Source: Fundicoccus_A sp052115865 (GTDB lineage Bacteria; Bacillota; Bacilli; Lactobacillales; Aerococcaceae). Taken from it: 64,000 nucleotides of DNA. Within the stretch, counting starts at the first letter, position 1, and every line of letters begins with the position of its first letter. The stretch covers positions 62,001 through 126,000 of the forward strand of contig NZ_JBQKME010000007.1 of NCBI RefSeq assembly GCF_052115865.1. The letters are read 5' to 3'. Below, piece by piece: positions 25,581-35,800 of this stretch. A program made the position numbers and the translations under genes. The notes under the pieces were generated by a model, which had not been told where the DNA came from, ran no database searches, and saw only the letters and a list, made by a program, of their open reading frames with translations.

Positions 25581-27890
25581 TTAAACTTTTTTGATTGGAG
25601 CAAAACCGGCTAATAATTCTTTAATTCCTTGAGATTTAAAGGCAATACTTAAAGTCGTGTCTTGCTTATTTTCTTTCACTTGCACAATGGTGCCTAAGCC
25701 CCAGGCCTTATGTTCAACGGTGTCGCCCACTTTCCAATCAATTTTTTCAGCGCTTTGATGGATCGTTGTTTTGATAGGGCGATTTTTACTTAAATTCACT
25801 TTATTCGAAGCGGAACTTGATTGTCGAGAATTCCGGCTTGTGACAGTCACACGATTAGACTGTAATCGATGTTGGAAGCTTAGACCAATGCGCTCTAAAT
25901 ATTGGGGATCAATTTCTTCAATAAAGCGACTCGGTAAATTTTGCTGATAACGTCCATAAAATAAGCGGCTTTGCGCAGAAAGAATATAAAGAACTTTTTC
26001 TGCCCGCGTCATCGCAACATAAGCAAGTCGGCGCTCTTCTTCTAACTCATCATCACTTTCTGCTGCTCGACGTAGAGGGAAAAGACCCTCTTCCATCCCC
26101 ACAATAAATACATATGGAAATTCCAAACCTTTTGCCGCATGCATCGTCATTAAAGTAACTTGAGACGAGCTTTCGGTATCATCAGCTACATCGCTAACTA
26201 AAGAAATATCGGTCAGAAATTGGGTTAAAGCAGCGATATTTTCTTCTTCTTGGCCATCATTTTCAGCATCTTGTTCAATAAAATCAGGATCTGTTTCTTG
26301 AATCGTCACTGTTTCTGATTCATCAAATTGCTGGGTAACCGACGCAAATTCATCTAAGTTTTCAATTCGATTTTGCGCTTCTAGCGATCCTTCTTCTTGT
26401 AATGCCATGACATAACCTGTTTGCTCCCAAACTTGTTGCACAAGCTCTGTAATATTTAGAAATTCTGCCTGTTGTTGTAGAGCTTTAATCAAACGTCTAA
26501 ATGATGATAGCTTTTGAATGGCAGCCTTAGGTAAATTAGAATGAGGGAGTTCTTCAATGGCATTAAACCATGAAAGATTCATACTATCAGCAAAATCTGC
26601 CAAACGTTCAACGGTTGTGGGGCCAATCCCTCTTTTAGGTACATTCACAATTCGATTAAAGCTAATATTATCATTGGGATTATCAATTAAACGTAAATAA
26701 GCTAAGGTGTCTTGAATTTCCTTTCTAGAGTAGAATCTTAAACCTCCAACAATTTTATAAGGCAAATTAGCCTTTAAAAATTGGTCTTCTAAGTTACGTG
26801 ACTGGGCTTGGGTACGATAAAGAACGGCAAAATCATGATTTTTAAGTTGATAGTCTTGTTTAGCCGATAAGATTTGTTGGATAACAAAAGAAGCCTCTTC
26901 AATGTCCGTACTAGCTTTATAATATTTAACTTTGCTTCCTTCTTCTGCTTGCGTCCAAAGTTTTTTATCTTTACGGTTAATATTGTTTTCAATCACACTA
27001 TTCGCAGCATTTAAAATATTTTGCGTTGAACGGTAATTTTGTTCCAATAAAATTACGGTGGCATTAGGATAATCTTTCTCGAAATTCATAATATTTTCCA
27101 TATTAGCCCCACGCCAACCATAAATACTTTGATCAGCATCTCCTACAACACAGATATTTTTTAACATACCTGCTAATAGCTGAACAAGCTGATATTGACT
27201 TTGGTTAGTATCTTGATATTCATCCACGTGAATATATTGAAACTTGTGTTGGTAAAAAGAGCGAACTGTTTCATTATTTTGCAAGAGTCGCACAGTTAGC
27301 AAAATTAAATCATTAAAATCCATCGCATTCGCCGCTTTTAGTTTCTTTTGGTAAAGTGAATAGACATTTCCGTTAATCTCGTCAATGTATCCTGAATGGG
27401 TCATTTTATAGTCTTTAGGTAATTGATTATTATTTTTAGCTTCATCAATCATCCACAGCATATCTTTTGGATTAAAACGATTGGTATCTAAATTTAACTC
27501 TTTTAAAACTTGTTTCATTAGCGTCTTTTGCTCGTCCTGGTCAATGATCGTAAAATTACGTTCATAACCAACATGCTCTGCTTCACGTCTTAAAATACGG
27601 GCGCACATGGCGTGAAAGGTAGAAACCCAGATAGAATCGGCAGCATCTTGTACGAGTGCCGAAATTCTTTCCTTCATTTCATTAGCTGCCTTATTCGTAA
27701 AGGTGATAGCTAATATATTCCAAGGATTGACTTGTTTTTCAGCAATCAGGTAAGCCATCCGGTAAGTTAGGACACGGGTCTTCCCACTTCCGGCTCCAGC
27801 AGCAATTAACAAAGGGCCTTCTGTCGTTAAAACAGCCTTCTTTTGTTGATCATTTAAGGTATTTATTTGGTTCATTAATTGTGTCGACAC
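25581..27890 (-). CDS. pcrA: ATP-dependent DNA helicase PcrA
   Basis: PcrA is the essential Gram-positive UvrD-like 3'-5' helicase used in repair and plasmid replication. I start at GTG 27890 (MSTQLMNQINTL) because GGAGG lies seven bases upstream; this gives 769 residues. Motif I is AGAGSGKTRVLTYR, motif II VDEYQDTNQSQ, motif III GDADQSIYGWRGA, motif IV EQNYRST, and motif VI VAMTRAEKVLYI. A Glu/Asp-rich insert near residues 530-560 and a Tudor-like C-terminal module (WKVGDTVEHKAWGLGTIV) are as in the family. A perfect 17-base palindrome lies just upstream of its ribosome site. Confidence 0.96.
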   Translation of the reverse strand: MSTQLMNQINTLNDQQKKAVLTTEGPLLIAAGAGSGKTRVLTYRMAYLIAEKQVNPWNILAITFTNKAANEMKERISALVQDAADSIWVSTFHAMCARILRREAEHVGYERNFTIIDQDEQKTLMKQVLKELNLDTNRFNPKDMLWMIDEAKNNNQLPKDYKMTHSGYIDEINGNVYSLYQKKLKAANAMDFNDLILLTVRLLQNNETVRSFYQHKFQYIHVDEYQDTNQSQYQLVQLLAGMLKNICVVGDADQSIYGWRGANMENIMNFEKDYPNATVILLEQNYRSTQNILNAANSVIENNINRKDKKLWTQAEEGSKVKYYKASTDIEEASFVIQQILSAKQDYQLKNHDFAVLYRTQAQSRNLEDQFLKANLPYKIVGGLRFYSRKEIQDTLAYLRLIDNPNDNISFNRIVNVPKRGIGPTTVERLADFADSMNLSWFNAIEELPHSNLPKAAIQKLSSFRRLIKALQQQAEFLNITELVQQVWEQTGYVMALQEEGSLEAQNRIENLDEFASVTQQFDESETVTIQETDPDFIEQDAENDGQEEENIAALTQFLTDISLVSDVADDTESSSQVTLMTMHAAKGLEFPYVFIVGMEEGLFPLRRAAESDDELEEERRLAYVAMTRAEKVLYILSAQSRLFYGRYQQNLPSRFIEEIDPQYLERIGLSFQHRLQSNRVTVTSRNSRQSSSASNKVNLSKNRPIKTTIHQSAEKIDWKVGDTVEHKAWGLGTIVQVKENKQDTTLSIAFKSQGIKELLAGFAPIKKV

Positions 27891-27915
27891 AAACATTCCT
27901 CCAATCATGTGAAAA

Positions 27916-27932
27916 ACGGACAACTTGTCCGT
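27916..27932. promoter_or_regulatory. 17-bp palindrome in the pcrA leader
   Basis: ACGGACAA-C-TTGTCCGT is a perfect 8-1-8 palindrome ending 26 bases before the pcrA GTG. On the minus strand it is followed by TTTTC, so it could act as an operator or as a short attenuator hairpin. It does not match the Firmicutes LexA box. Confidence 0.5.
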
Positions 27933-27978
27933 TATATAGCATTCATTTCACACTTTTATTTCCTTGTATATTATAACA

Positions 27979-28018
27979 AAAAATAACAGTAAGCGATGCT
28001 AAACAGCAATGCCTACTG
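27979..28018 (-). terminator. terminator after the PurK-like gene
   Basis: CAGTAAGCGATGCT (27987-28000) and AGCAATGCCTACTG (28005-28018) pair with three mismatches. On the minus strand the hairpin is followed by TTATTTTTTG. It separates the ATP-grasp gene from pcrA. Confidence 0.7.
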
Positions 28019-28028
28019 CTATAAAAAA

Positions 28029-29162
28029 TTAATCAAAATGATTAATTTCAGTTAATTCAATTTGACGCTTACAATTCGCTATTGAATCCCCATTTATAAT
28101 GACATGACCGATTAAATCTTGTGGTTGATTTCCTAGAGGATTGAAGAGCACAAAACTCCAATCTGTCCGTAACATATATTGGGTTAGAACTTTTTCAATG
28201 TTTAATGAAGCCAGTGGAATAGCAATGGCCGCTTGGCTAAGAGGTCTTAAATCCGGTAAAGGCAGACCAACTAATGCCCTTAGAGACACATCAAAATGTG
28301 AATCGGACATTGAACCAATCGTAAATATTGCTTCTTCATTTAATCCAATGCTGGCATTATTAATATAAATAACTCCGGCTGAGGTGATGAGAAATTGAAT
28401 GGTTAAAGGGCCAATTAAATTCAGACTTTCAGCAATCATCAGGCCTAATCGATTAAGTTCTTGCTCGATCATTGGTTGAATAGATGCTGGATAGCGAACC
28501 TGTGTGCCAATATTTTCTGTCTGGATCACTTCAAAAACAGGATAAACCAACATTTCACCACGCTCATTACGAATGACTGTTAACGACGCTCTTTTTTCAG
28601 CTGGAATCCATGCTTCTAAAATACAAGTTGATTCTTCAACTTTTAATTCAGCTTCTGGGAAATCTTCTTCACTATATAAAACAATATGGTCATGCGCGTG
28701 ATTAGTATGTCTTTGAGTTGTCTTTAAAATACATGGAAACCCAATATATTCAATCGCTTCTTTAATGTCTGATAAATTGGTCACCATAGAAAATGGTGCA
28801 ACTAAAGCTTTAATCGAATCTAAATAGGCCTTTTCAATTAATCGATCTGTCGTAATCGCAATTAAATCTTCTGACAAAGGCATATCCGTTACTTCATTTA
28901 ATAATAAATAATCTCGATTGGTTAATAAACTTTTCTCAGTCACAACAAGATCGACACGACTACCAAATTGTTGCAAGACTTCATCCGTCAACCTCTGAGT
29001 GACCGTTTGCCAACTCGAAAATTGCCTCACAGGATTGATTTCATTAGTAACCAAACTAGCAACTCGATAACCTAGTTTCCCTGCAGATTGAGCCAGTAGT
29101 GCCGAAGCCATAGAATTGCCAATAATTCCTATTGTTTCACCAGGATAATGTCTCTGGGGCAT
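28029..29162 (-). CDS. PurK-like ATP-grasp protein
   Basis: The 377-residue protein has the layout of N5-carboxyaminoimidazole ribonucleotide synthase (PurK). It starts with a Rossmann-like domain (GETIGIIGNSMASALLAQSAGKLGYRV, shown here in part), then ATP-grasp segments PFSMVTN, IGFPCILKTTQ and ILEAWIPAEKRASLTVIRN, and a C-terminal PurK-type domain. No purE or other purine gene is adjacent, and it precedes pcrA, so a true role in purine synthesis is doubtful. It could be a repurposed ligase. AAGGAG lies before the ATG. Confidence 0.75.
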   Translation of the reverse strand: MPQRHYPGETIGIIGNSMASALLAQSAGKLGYRVASLVTNEINPVRQFSSWQTVTQRLTDEVLQQFGSRVDLVVTEKSLLTNRDYLLLNEVTDMPLSEDLIAITTDRLIEKAYLDSIKALVAPFSMVTNLSDIKEAIEYIGFPCILKTTQRHTNHAHDHIVLYSEEDFPEAELKVEESTCILEAWIPAEKRASLTVIRNERGEMLVYPVFEVIQTENIGTQVRYPASIQPMIEQELNRLGLMIAESLNLIGPLTIQFLITSAGVIYINNASIGLNEEAIFTIGSMSDSHFDVSLRALVGLPLPDLRPLSQAAIAIPLASLNIEKVLTQYMLRTDWSFVLFNPLGNQPQDLIGHVIINGDSIANCKRQIELTEINHFD

Positions 29163-29333
29163 TCAGCCATCTCCTTATAAACTTAATAAATACTACTATA
29201 ACGTTACTATAGGCGATTGAGCCTCTTATTTCAAATGTTTTTCAGCTTTTGTATATTACAGTTCGGTAACTAAGACTTATTCTGTTTCTAACTCGGTCGA
29301 ATCATTTGTAATGGCAGTCGGGGTTGAAGTTGT

Positions 29334-30032
29334 TTATTCTACTAAATCATATTGCTGTAAATCATATTGATTGATTAAATTAATGATCTTATCGGCATAA
29401 TTTGGGTCAGTGGCATAGCCAGCTTTTTGTAAGCCTTCAGCTTGTTCAAAGGCTGTTTCGGCATTAACAACAGGGTCATAAAAGTCACTATCCCAACTCG
29501 TTCCATAATATAATAATTCAGCATGAGCCTGCATAGACGCTTCACGGCTAGGATAGACCTTAAAGCGATCAACAATTTCAATCCATTCATCATCTACATA
29601 CTCTGAGGTTAGATAATCGACTCCCTCGGGGTCAGCTGCTGAGGTTTTAACACCGAACAAATTATTATGGGCACTGGCTAATTCACTTTGACCAAATTCA
29701 GATTCAAGCATGGCCTGTGCCATTGAAACAGAAGCAAAAATCCCATACTCCGATTGTAATTGCTGGGCTTTTGGTGCAATTGACTCGACAAATTCGATTC
29801 GGCTATCATCTTCAAATGATGTAAATTCTGTAAATTGTAAGCCTGTTTGATTCCGAACTTGTATTGCTAACAATACAAACAAAATACCAAGAATGGTTAA
29901 AAAAATCGTCATCTGCCCCACCCGTTTCGTCAGCGAATGATAATATGACTTTAAGGTTTTTAGGAAGGAGGAAGATTTCGTTTTTTTCTTATACTTGCTT
30001 GTTTTTCTTTTAACTTGCTTATTTCTTGCCAT
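29334..30032 (-). CDS. membrane-anchored glucosaminidase (GH73-type)
   Basis: This is a probable peptidoglycan N-acetylglucosaminidase. The 232 residues comprise a strongly basic cytoplasmic tail (about 1-40), one membrane anchor (about 42-60, MTIFLTILGILFVLLAI) and an extracellular domain with SMAQAMLESEFGQSELASAHNN, where the Glu of LESEFG is the expected catalytic acid, then NLFGVK and YPSREASMQAHAELL. It resembles LytG/autolysin glucosaminidase domains without cell-wall-binding repeats, so it probably acts near the membrane. The start has only a weak ribosome site. Confidence 0.85.
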   Translation of the reverse strand: MARNKQVKRKTSKYKKKTKSSSFLKTLKSYYHSLTKRVGQMTIFLTILGILFVLLAIQVRNQTGLQFTEFTSFEDDSRIEFVESIAPKAQQLQSEYGIFASVSMAQAMLESEFGQSELASAHNNLFGVKTSAADPEGVDYLTSEYVDDEWIEIVDRFKVYPSREASMQAHAELLYYGTSWDSDFYDPVVNAETAFEQAEGLQKAGYATDPNYADKIINLINQYDLQQYDLVE

Positions 30033-30053
30033 AATTTCACCACTTAAGAGATA

Positions 30054-30077
30054 TTAAGCGGTAAAACTACCGCTTAA
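30054..30077 (-). terminator. short hairpin at the end of the HTH gene
   Basis: TTAAGCGGTA-AAAC-TACCGCTTAA is a perfect 10-bp hairpin that includes the stop codon of the 30074-30604 gene. There is no T-tract on the minus strand, so termination is uncertain; it may instead protect the 3' end. Confidence 0.45.
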
Positions 30078-30604
30078 TTATTAGTATCCTTTAATTTCTC
30101 ACTTTCGTCATCAAACCATTGTAGGAGTTTTACCTCATCATAGGCAATTTGTTGTCTTAAAACACCTGGTAAACGAATCTCAATGATATCATTATAGCCC
30201 CAGAAATTATAGTCAGCGATCAATTGTAAGATTGTCATATTCGATTTACGGTTACTATCTTCTTCATTTAAATCCGAATGATGCCATTCTAGGCGAACCA
30301 TTCCATGGTTAACCCATGTTTTGGCTATTTGATATTTGAGATATTTATATTCCGTCACTGGATCAGCCATTATTTCTGGAATAATTTCGGCATTACGGAC
30401 AACTTTTTGAACTAACATCCATTCATAATCGGTAAACAAAGTACTTAAAATCTTAATGTTTTCATATTTTAAGCCCTGTTCCCCTTTTTTCCAACGATCC
30501 CAACTTTGTGGTGAAATACCCAATTTTTCTGAATAAAAGGCTTTTTCACTCACATACTTTTCCTTTATAACGGACACAACAATTTGAATTAATGCTGAGT
30601 TCAT
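30074..30604 (-). CDS. small protein with XRE-like helix-turn-helix N-terminus
   Basis: I do not recognise a named family. The 176-residue soluble protein begins with a helical region (KAFYSEKLGISPQSWDRWKKGEQGLKYENI, shown here as one run of helices, about 21-50) that reads like an XRE-type DNA-binding helix-turn-helix. The remainder is mixed alpha/beta with many Trp/Tyr residues and no known signature (WHHSDLNEEDSN, YNFWGYNDIIEIRLPG). GGAAGG lies upstream of the ATG. It sits 41 bases before the glucosaminidase gene and may be co-transcribed with it. A regulatory role is inference only. Confidence 0.7.
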   Translation of the reverse strand: MNSALIQIVVSVIKEKYVSEKAFYSEKLGISPQSWDRWKKGEQGLKYENIKILSTLFTDYEWMLVQKVVRNAEIIPEIMADPVTEYKYLKYQIAKTWVNHGMVRLEWHHSDLNEEDSNRKSNMTILQLIADYNFWGYNDIIEIRLPGVLRQQIAYDEVKLLQWFDDESEKLKDTNN

Positions 30605-30689
30605 TTATATCACCTTCCACGTGTATTTTTTACTTAATTATACACCTGTTAGGTTAATTTGCAACTAGGATGACCTCAATTTATTACAT

Positions 30690-30766
30690 AAAAAACCGAA
30701 CAATCTTTATAGTTGCCATGACATCGTCGCCATGTGTGAATTACTATAATTGATTGTGCGGTTTTT
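30690..30766 (-). terminator. unusually long imperfect hairpin terminator
   Basis: The arms AAAAACCGAACAATC and GATTGTGCGGTTTTT pair with one mismatch and extend inward through TTATAGT/ACTATAA. The loop holds a smaller ACAT/ATGT hairpin. On the minus strand T residues follow (GGTTTTTTATG). It ends the zinc-ribbon gene at 30799 and is of similar size to the hairpin at 9063-9142. Confidence 0.65.
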
Positions 30767-30798
30767 ATTGCTTTAATTACACTTTTATTAAATATTGT

Positions 30799-32661
30799 CT
30801 AGTCAAAGCGGTAGCGATAAGTTTGTGTACTTTCGTCATACCACCATGTAGGTTCAACACGTTGACCATTTGCATTCACAATACTACGGTCTGGTAAATA
30901 AATATTCTCATTTGTATTCTCAACATATTGAATATAATACTCACCTGATCCAGCACCTGTTGTCGGTGTTGATTCTGTTTGTTCAGACTCTTGGCTTACA
31001 GGAACTTCTTCAGATTCAGTTTCATCAATAATCGTCACTTGTTCGGCTGACTCTGATTCCGACTCTGATTCAGATTCTAATTCTGATTCTTCTTCGGTCT
31101 CTTCTGCAATTTCACCTGTTTCAAAGTAAGTAACTAACTCTAAAACCGTATCGGCTGTAGCAACTACTACCGCTTCAGAATCGCTAAAGTCTGTTACTAG
31201 ACTTACCACAATATAAGCAGCATCTTCGGTTTCTAAAATTCCTGAATAATATTGATTTGATGTATCTGTATCTAATGTTGCTAATTCATAGCGTCTGGTT
31301 ACTTGTTCATTACCCACTGGATATTTTTCTGTTAATGGGGTTTGTAACAAGACTTCTTTAAAGGCTTCATCCATTTCTGGCGAAATTAATTCATCATTTG
31401 CTAGTTGGTCAAGTAATAAAGCAATATCTTGTGCACTTGTAAACGAACCAGAAATCGCTCCATTATCTGATACGGATAATAATTGATTGATTTTAGTTGA
31501 GAAATAGCCTTCTTGTGCAGCCCACATATTAAAGCTATTTGGACCACCGGTTGCTTGAATTAGGTGATTAACTGCCGAAACATCATGATCTTGCACAACA
31601 GCTAAAATGATTTCGCTCACTAATAATTGTGACCCATCTTCAGCTTGTGCTACAGGCGTTTCTTGGTTCCCTGCTTTCAAATCATCTAAAATGGTAATGG
31701 ATGAATCTAGCGTAAAGTCACCGTCTTCTATCGCTTCATATGTTGCTTGTAGGACAAACCATGAAATCAAGTTTGAAGCTTCCACACTATGGTTATCATA
31801 AACGAAAGGCACATCGGCTGTCGTATCATTAAATACCGCTGAAATTTCACCTAGATCATTCAAGTGTGTATTGATGGTATCATTGAATTGTTCAAACTGT
31901 TCTGCATTAATGCCTGAATCTGGTAGTTCAATGTCAACCGTTTGATCAATTCCTAGTCTTTGTGACTTCACTTGTAAAACTTGTTCTTGGTTATCCACCG
32001 CTACTACTTGCAAGCTAGGATCATTATACGAAATTGTAATTGTTTGATCTTTGTGTAGTAAGGAGAAATCCTCAATGTCAGTCGTTGAACCATTGGAATT
32101 AATAGCAAATTCAAAATCACCAGCTGTTAAATTCCCTAATGGCTTGTTGAATTCTAACTCTACATTAATGATTGGATAATCATCGGTATTGACCATTGAA
32201 TTATCAATTGTTATTTCTGCAACTTCAGTTTCTTCACTTTCTGAAGTTGATTCCAAACTTTCAGCAGAATCTTCTTCAGTATTAGAATCGTCAGTTGATT
32301 CTGAATCAACTGAATCTGTAACGGCTACTGAAGTACTTTCACCTTCGCTAGAACTTTCAGATTCTTCACTGATACTTTCAACAACATGGGTTTGATTATC
32401 ATTACCAAATCCTAATTGGTCCCATAAACTGCTAGCTAACCCTGGTCCATACATGATTAGTAAAAATAGTACAGCTACAGCTAGCAAAATTTTTACTAAA
32501 TTCCATACAAAACCACCAACATTACGCTTTTTTCTTGTTCTTGGTACAACTTCTTGCACTTCTTTTTGGTTTTTAGTAACTTCTTTCTCTGAAAAGACAT
32601 GTCCACAATATGCACATTGATTTTTACTTCTAACTTCTCTACCACAGTTAGGACACTGCAT
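30799..32661 (-). CDS. zinc-ribbon membrane protein with a degenerate beta-lactamase-like domain
   Basis: The 620 residues read as follows. An N-terminal zinc ribbon has four Cys (CPNCG ... CAYCG, residues 3-19). A basic stretch and one membrane anchor (about 52-72) come next, then a Ser/Glu/Asp-rich linker (about 90-150). An immunoglobulin-like segment precedes a serine beta-lactamase-like domain at about 255-520, and a Ser/Glu tail ends it. In the lactamase-like domain the Ser of SxxK appears as ASNLIS (Lys lost), SDN reads HDV in DHDVSAVNHLI, and no KTG is seen. The fold call is by eye. It is probably a cell-surface pseudoenzyme; its role is unknown. Confidence 0.78.
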   Translation of the reverse strand: MQCPNCGREVRSKNQCAYCGHVFSEKEVTKNQKEVQEVVPRTRKKRNVGGFVWNLVKILLAVAVLFLLIMYGPGLASSLWDQLGFGNDNQTHVVESISEESESSSEGESTSVAVTDSVDSESTDDSNTEEDSAESLESTSESEETEVAEITIDNSMVNTDDYPIINVELEFNKPLGNLTAGDFEFAINSNGSTTDIEDFSLLHKDQTITISYNDPSLQVVAVDNQEQVLQVKSQRLGIDQTVDIELPDSGINAEQFEQFNDTINTHLNDLGEISAVFNDTTADVPFVYDNHSVEASNLISWFVLQATYEAIEDGDFTLDSSITILDDLKAGNQETPVAQAEDGSQLLVSEIILAVVQDHDVSAVNHLIQATGGPNSFNMWAAQEGYFSTKINQLLSVSDNGAISGSFTSAQDIALLLDQLANDELISPEMDEAFKEVLLQTPLTEKYPVGNEQVTRRYELATLDTDTSNQYYSGILETEDAAYIVVSLVTDFSDSEAVVVATADTVLELVTYFETGEIAEETEEESELESESESESESAEQVTIIDETESEEVPVSQESEQTESTPTTGAGSGEYYIQYVENTNENIYLPDRSIVNANGQRVEPTWWYDESTQTYRYRFD

Positions 32662-32791
32662 GCAATTTCCTCCTAAATGTCATTTAAATACAAAATTAAA
32701 TTTGTATGTTACTTCCTGAATTGTAGCACAATTTACTTCTATTTTACAGTTACAATATGATTACCTACATTATTAAGCTATTTTTTTAGAT

Positions 32792-32829
32792 AAAAAAAGT
32801 GCAAGAAACTTTTCCTTACACTTTTTTAT
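32792..32829 (-). terminator. intrinsic terminator after the FtsX-type permease
   Basis: AAAAAAAGTGCAAG and CTTACACTTTTTT form a ~14-bp stem with one mismatch around AAACTTTTC. On the minus strand a T-run is built into the distal arm. ATATCAC from the recurring 12-mer lies between the stop codon and the hairpin. Confidence 0.8.
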
Positions 32830-32841
32830 TGACAGTGATAT

Positions 32842-35800
32842 TTATTCTACGGCTTTTAGAGCTTCAACCATATCGATTTTCTTCAGTTTAAAATGCATCG
32901 CCAGCATAACGATGGATGCAAAAACAAAGGTAATAATCACCGATAAAATATAATCCATTATGGTAATCCTTGGATAAAATAGGAGATTATTCAATTGCAT
33001 GGTTTTCATAATATAATGATTTAAAACTGTTCCTAAACCGAGTCCGATCAATGATCCGATGAAGGTTAAAACAAGTACCTCGGATGCAATATACATCGTT
33101 ACTTCTCGATTATAAAAACCTAAGACTTTAATGGTTGATAATTCTCGCATCCGCTCTGCCACATTAATGTTGGTTAGATTATATAAAACAACAAAGGCTA
33201 AACCGGCCGCTGATATAATCAAAACAATTGTAATTAAGTCTAAACTTTCCATTGAGTTTTTCGCACTACTACTAATGGTTTCAACATTCACAACGGCTAA
33301 AACAGATGCTTCCTCTGAAATTTCTTCTTCAAATAAAGCTTGGTCAGTATCGGCTTGATAGGCTAAATAATAACTATTCGTGATTGGTTCGTCTTCGAAT
33401 ATTTCTTCAAAGTCTGCCTGCGTCATATAGAGATAATGACCAATATAGTTTTCAGTAATGGCGCCTACTTTTATTTCATAAGGTTGATTCTTCGAATCCT
33501 GTAGATGAAAAGTATCCCCTACACCGATGTTTAAGTATTCAGCTAAGCGTTCGGTGATGACAGGACCTGTTGTGAATAAATCCAGTGTTGATTCAGCATC
33601 TCGTTCACGGATAGTTATTATCTCTGTAAAGTTATCATCCATTGGGACGATGACACTGACCGATTGACTTGCTTCTTGCGTATTGGTGTCATAATTAACA
33701 GTATAAGCTTGGTTGTATAATTCAATATCTGCTTTTTGATCGACCAAGGCTTGGAAGTCACTTAATTCTGATTCGCTTAAGTCGTCTTCTAACATTAGGA
33801 TACTATCATAACCATGTAAGTCATCAAATTGTGCACTAACAATATTTGAAATGGTTGTTGAAATACCAAATCCGGTGACAATTAACATGGTACAGCCCGC
33901 GACACCGATGACGGTCATTGAATTTCGGCCTTTGTATCTTAATAAGTTCCGAATCGTCATCTGTGTTTTGTAACTTAGGCGACGCCATAAGAAAGTAGCA
34001 CGCTCGATTAAGGTCTTCTTACCTGCTTTAGGTGGTTCCGGCTGCAGTAAGAGTGCCGCTTGGGTTTTTAAAATACCATAAGGAGTCGTAATTGCGGGTA
34101 TAAGCGCACAACCAATCCCAATGATAGCGACAGAGATATTTAATAGGATTGAAATTTCAACAATTGGTGTATCAAAGTAGAATAATAAATTATAGGCATT
34201 AACAATCACTGGTGGAAAAATAACATAGCCTAATATAATTCCCACAATAACGCCAAGAATGCTCGCTAAACCGGCATAAGAAATGAATTTAGATAGAATG
34301 ACGTGGTTAGGATAACCCATTTGCTTCATGGTTCCCATATAATTTCTTTGTTCACTTGCCATTCGTTTGATTGTCGTAAAGGTTACTAGAATCGCAATAC
34401 CAAAAAAGAAGACCGGGAAGATATTACTGATCACCGTAATTTGTTGGGCATTTTCGTATACGGATTGATAGGCGTCAAAACTATCTCTTTGATTAACAAA
34501 ATAAATAGGTGCCGTGAGATCCTCTAAGGCAATTTTCGCATCATTTAGATCGATTTGCCCTTGTCGTAAATCGACCATTGCTTTATTGGCTTCTTTGTTA
34601 AAAGCAATTTGACTGGCTCTTAGATTTTCTTGGCCGATTTCTAGTGCCATCCGACCATCCATGGCTTCATCGCGACCAGCCTGTAACGACGCGTAGCCAT
34701 CAATGATTTCTTCTTTTGCTTCGAGTAATTCTTCATAACCTGCTTCAAGTTCTGCTTGACCCGCGTAAAATTCTTCCCAACCAGCTTCTAGTTGTTGACG
34801 ACCAGACTCTAATTCTTTGGCTGCCTGATTGAGTGCCGCAAGGCCTTGAGCTCTTTCTGTCTCAAAGACGGACCAGCCATTGTCCAATGCCGCTTGACCT
34901 GCTTGGTATTGCGCCAAACCAGAATAATAACTTTCCCAACCTTGATCCAATGCTGCTTGGCCTTGCGTGATTTCTGCTTCTGCTTGATTCAATTGGTCTA
35001 CAGCTTCTGTTAAGAGTGTCATTTGTTCATTTAGTTCTTTTTCTTGAGCACGCAATTCATCTAGCTGTGCTTGTAGTGCATCATAATCGAGATTACGGTC
35101 GATTTCTCTTAACTGATTTAATTCAGCCTGCTTTTGATCACGTTCAGCACGTAAATCTTCTAAGCGACTTTGATTATTTGCTTTTTCAGCCTGTAAGTTT
35201 TCCAAAGCTACTGATGCTTGTTGAAAATTACTTTCTGCTTGATAAGTCACATTAGTTTGTGCTTCCACTGCCGCTTGACTATTCGCAAACTCAATTTCCG
35301 CTTGTGAAATCTCTGCATTTAAACTATCAATTTGAGCCTGATTGTTTTCAGGATCAGCCAACAAAGCAGCTCTTTGACTGTATAAGGAATCCAGGTAAAC
35401 TTGTTGGTCATTCAATTGATTTTGTTGACTTGCCAAAATTTCTTGTTGATAATACCAATCTGACTCGGCCGTTTGCACTAGTTGTTGTTGCGCATCTACG
35501 GCTGTTTGATTATCAAGTGTTAATATTTCAAGTTGACTGATTTCAGCATCTAAACTGGCAATTTTTCCCTCTAAAGTCTGAATTTGTTCCGGAAGAGTTG
35601 CTAATTCTTTTTCTAAGCGGTCAATTTCAGCTACAATCGTTTCACGTTGGCTGCCTAGTTCTGCTAATAAATCCGCTAATGAAATATCCGTTGATAAACC
35701 GAGTCCTTCTAGCAACGCTTTTAGCTCTTCATTTTCTGCAACTAATTCTTCCTGGGCTTGTTCAAGTGAAATTTCACCTGCTAAAAGCTGTGTTAACAGA

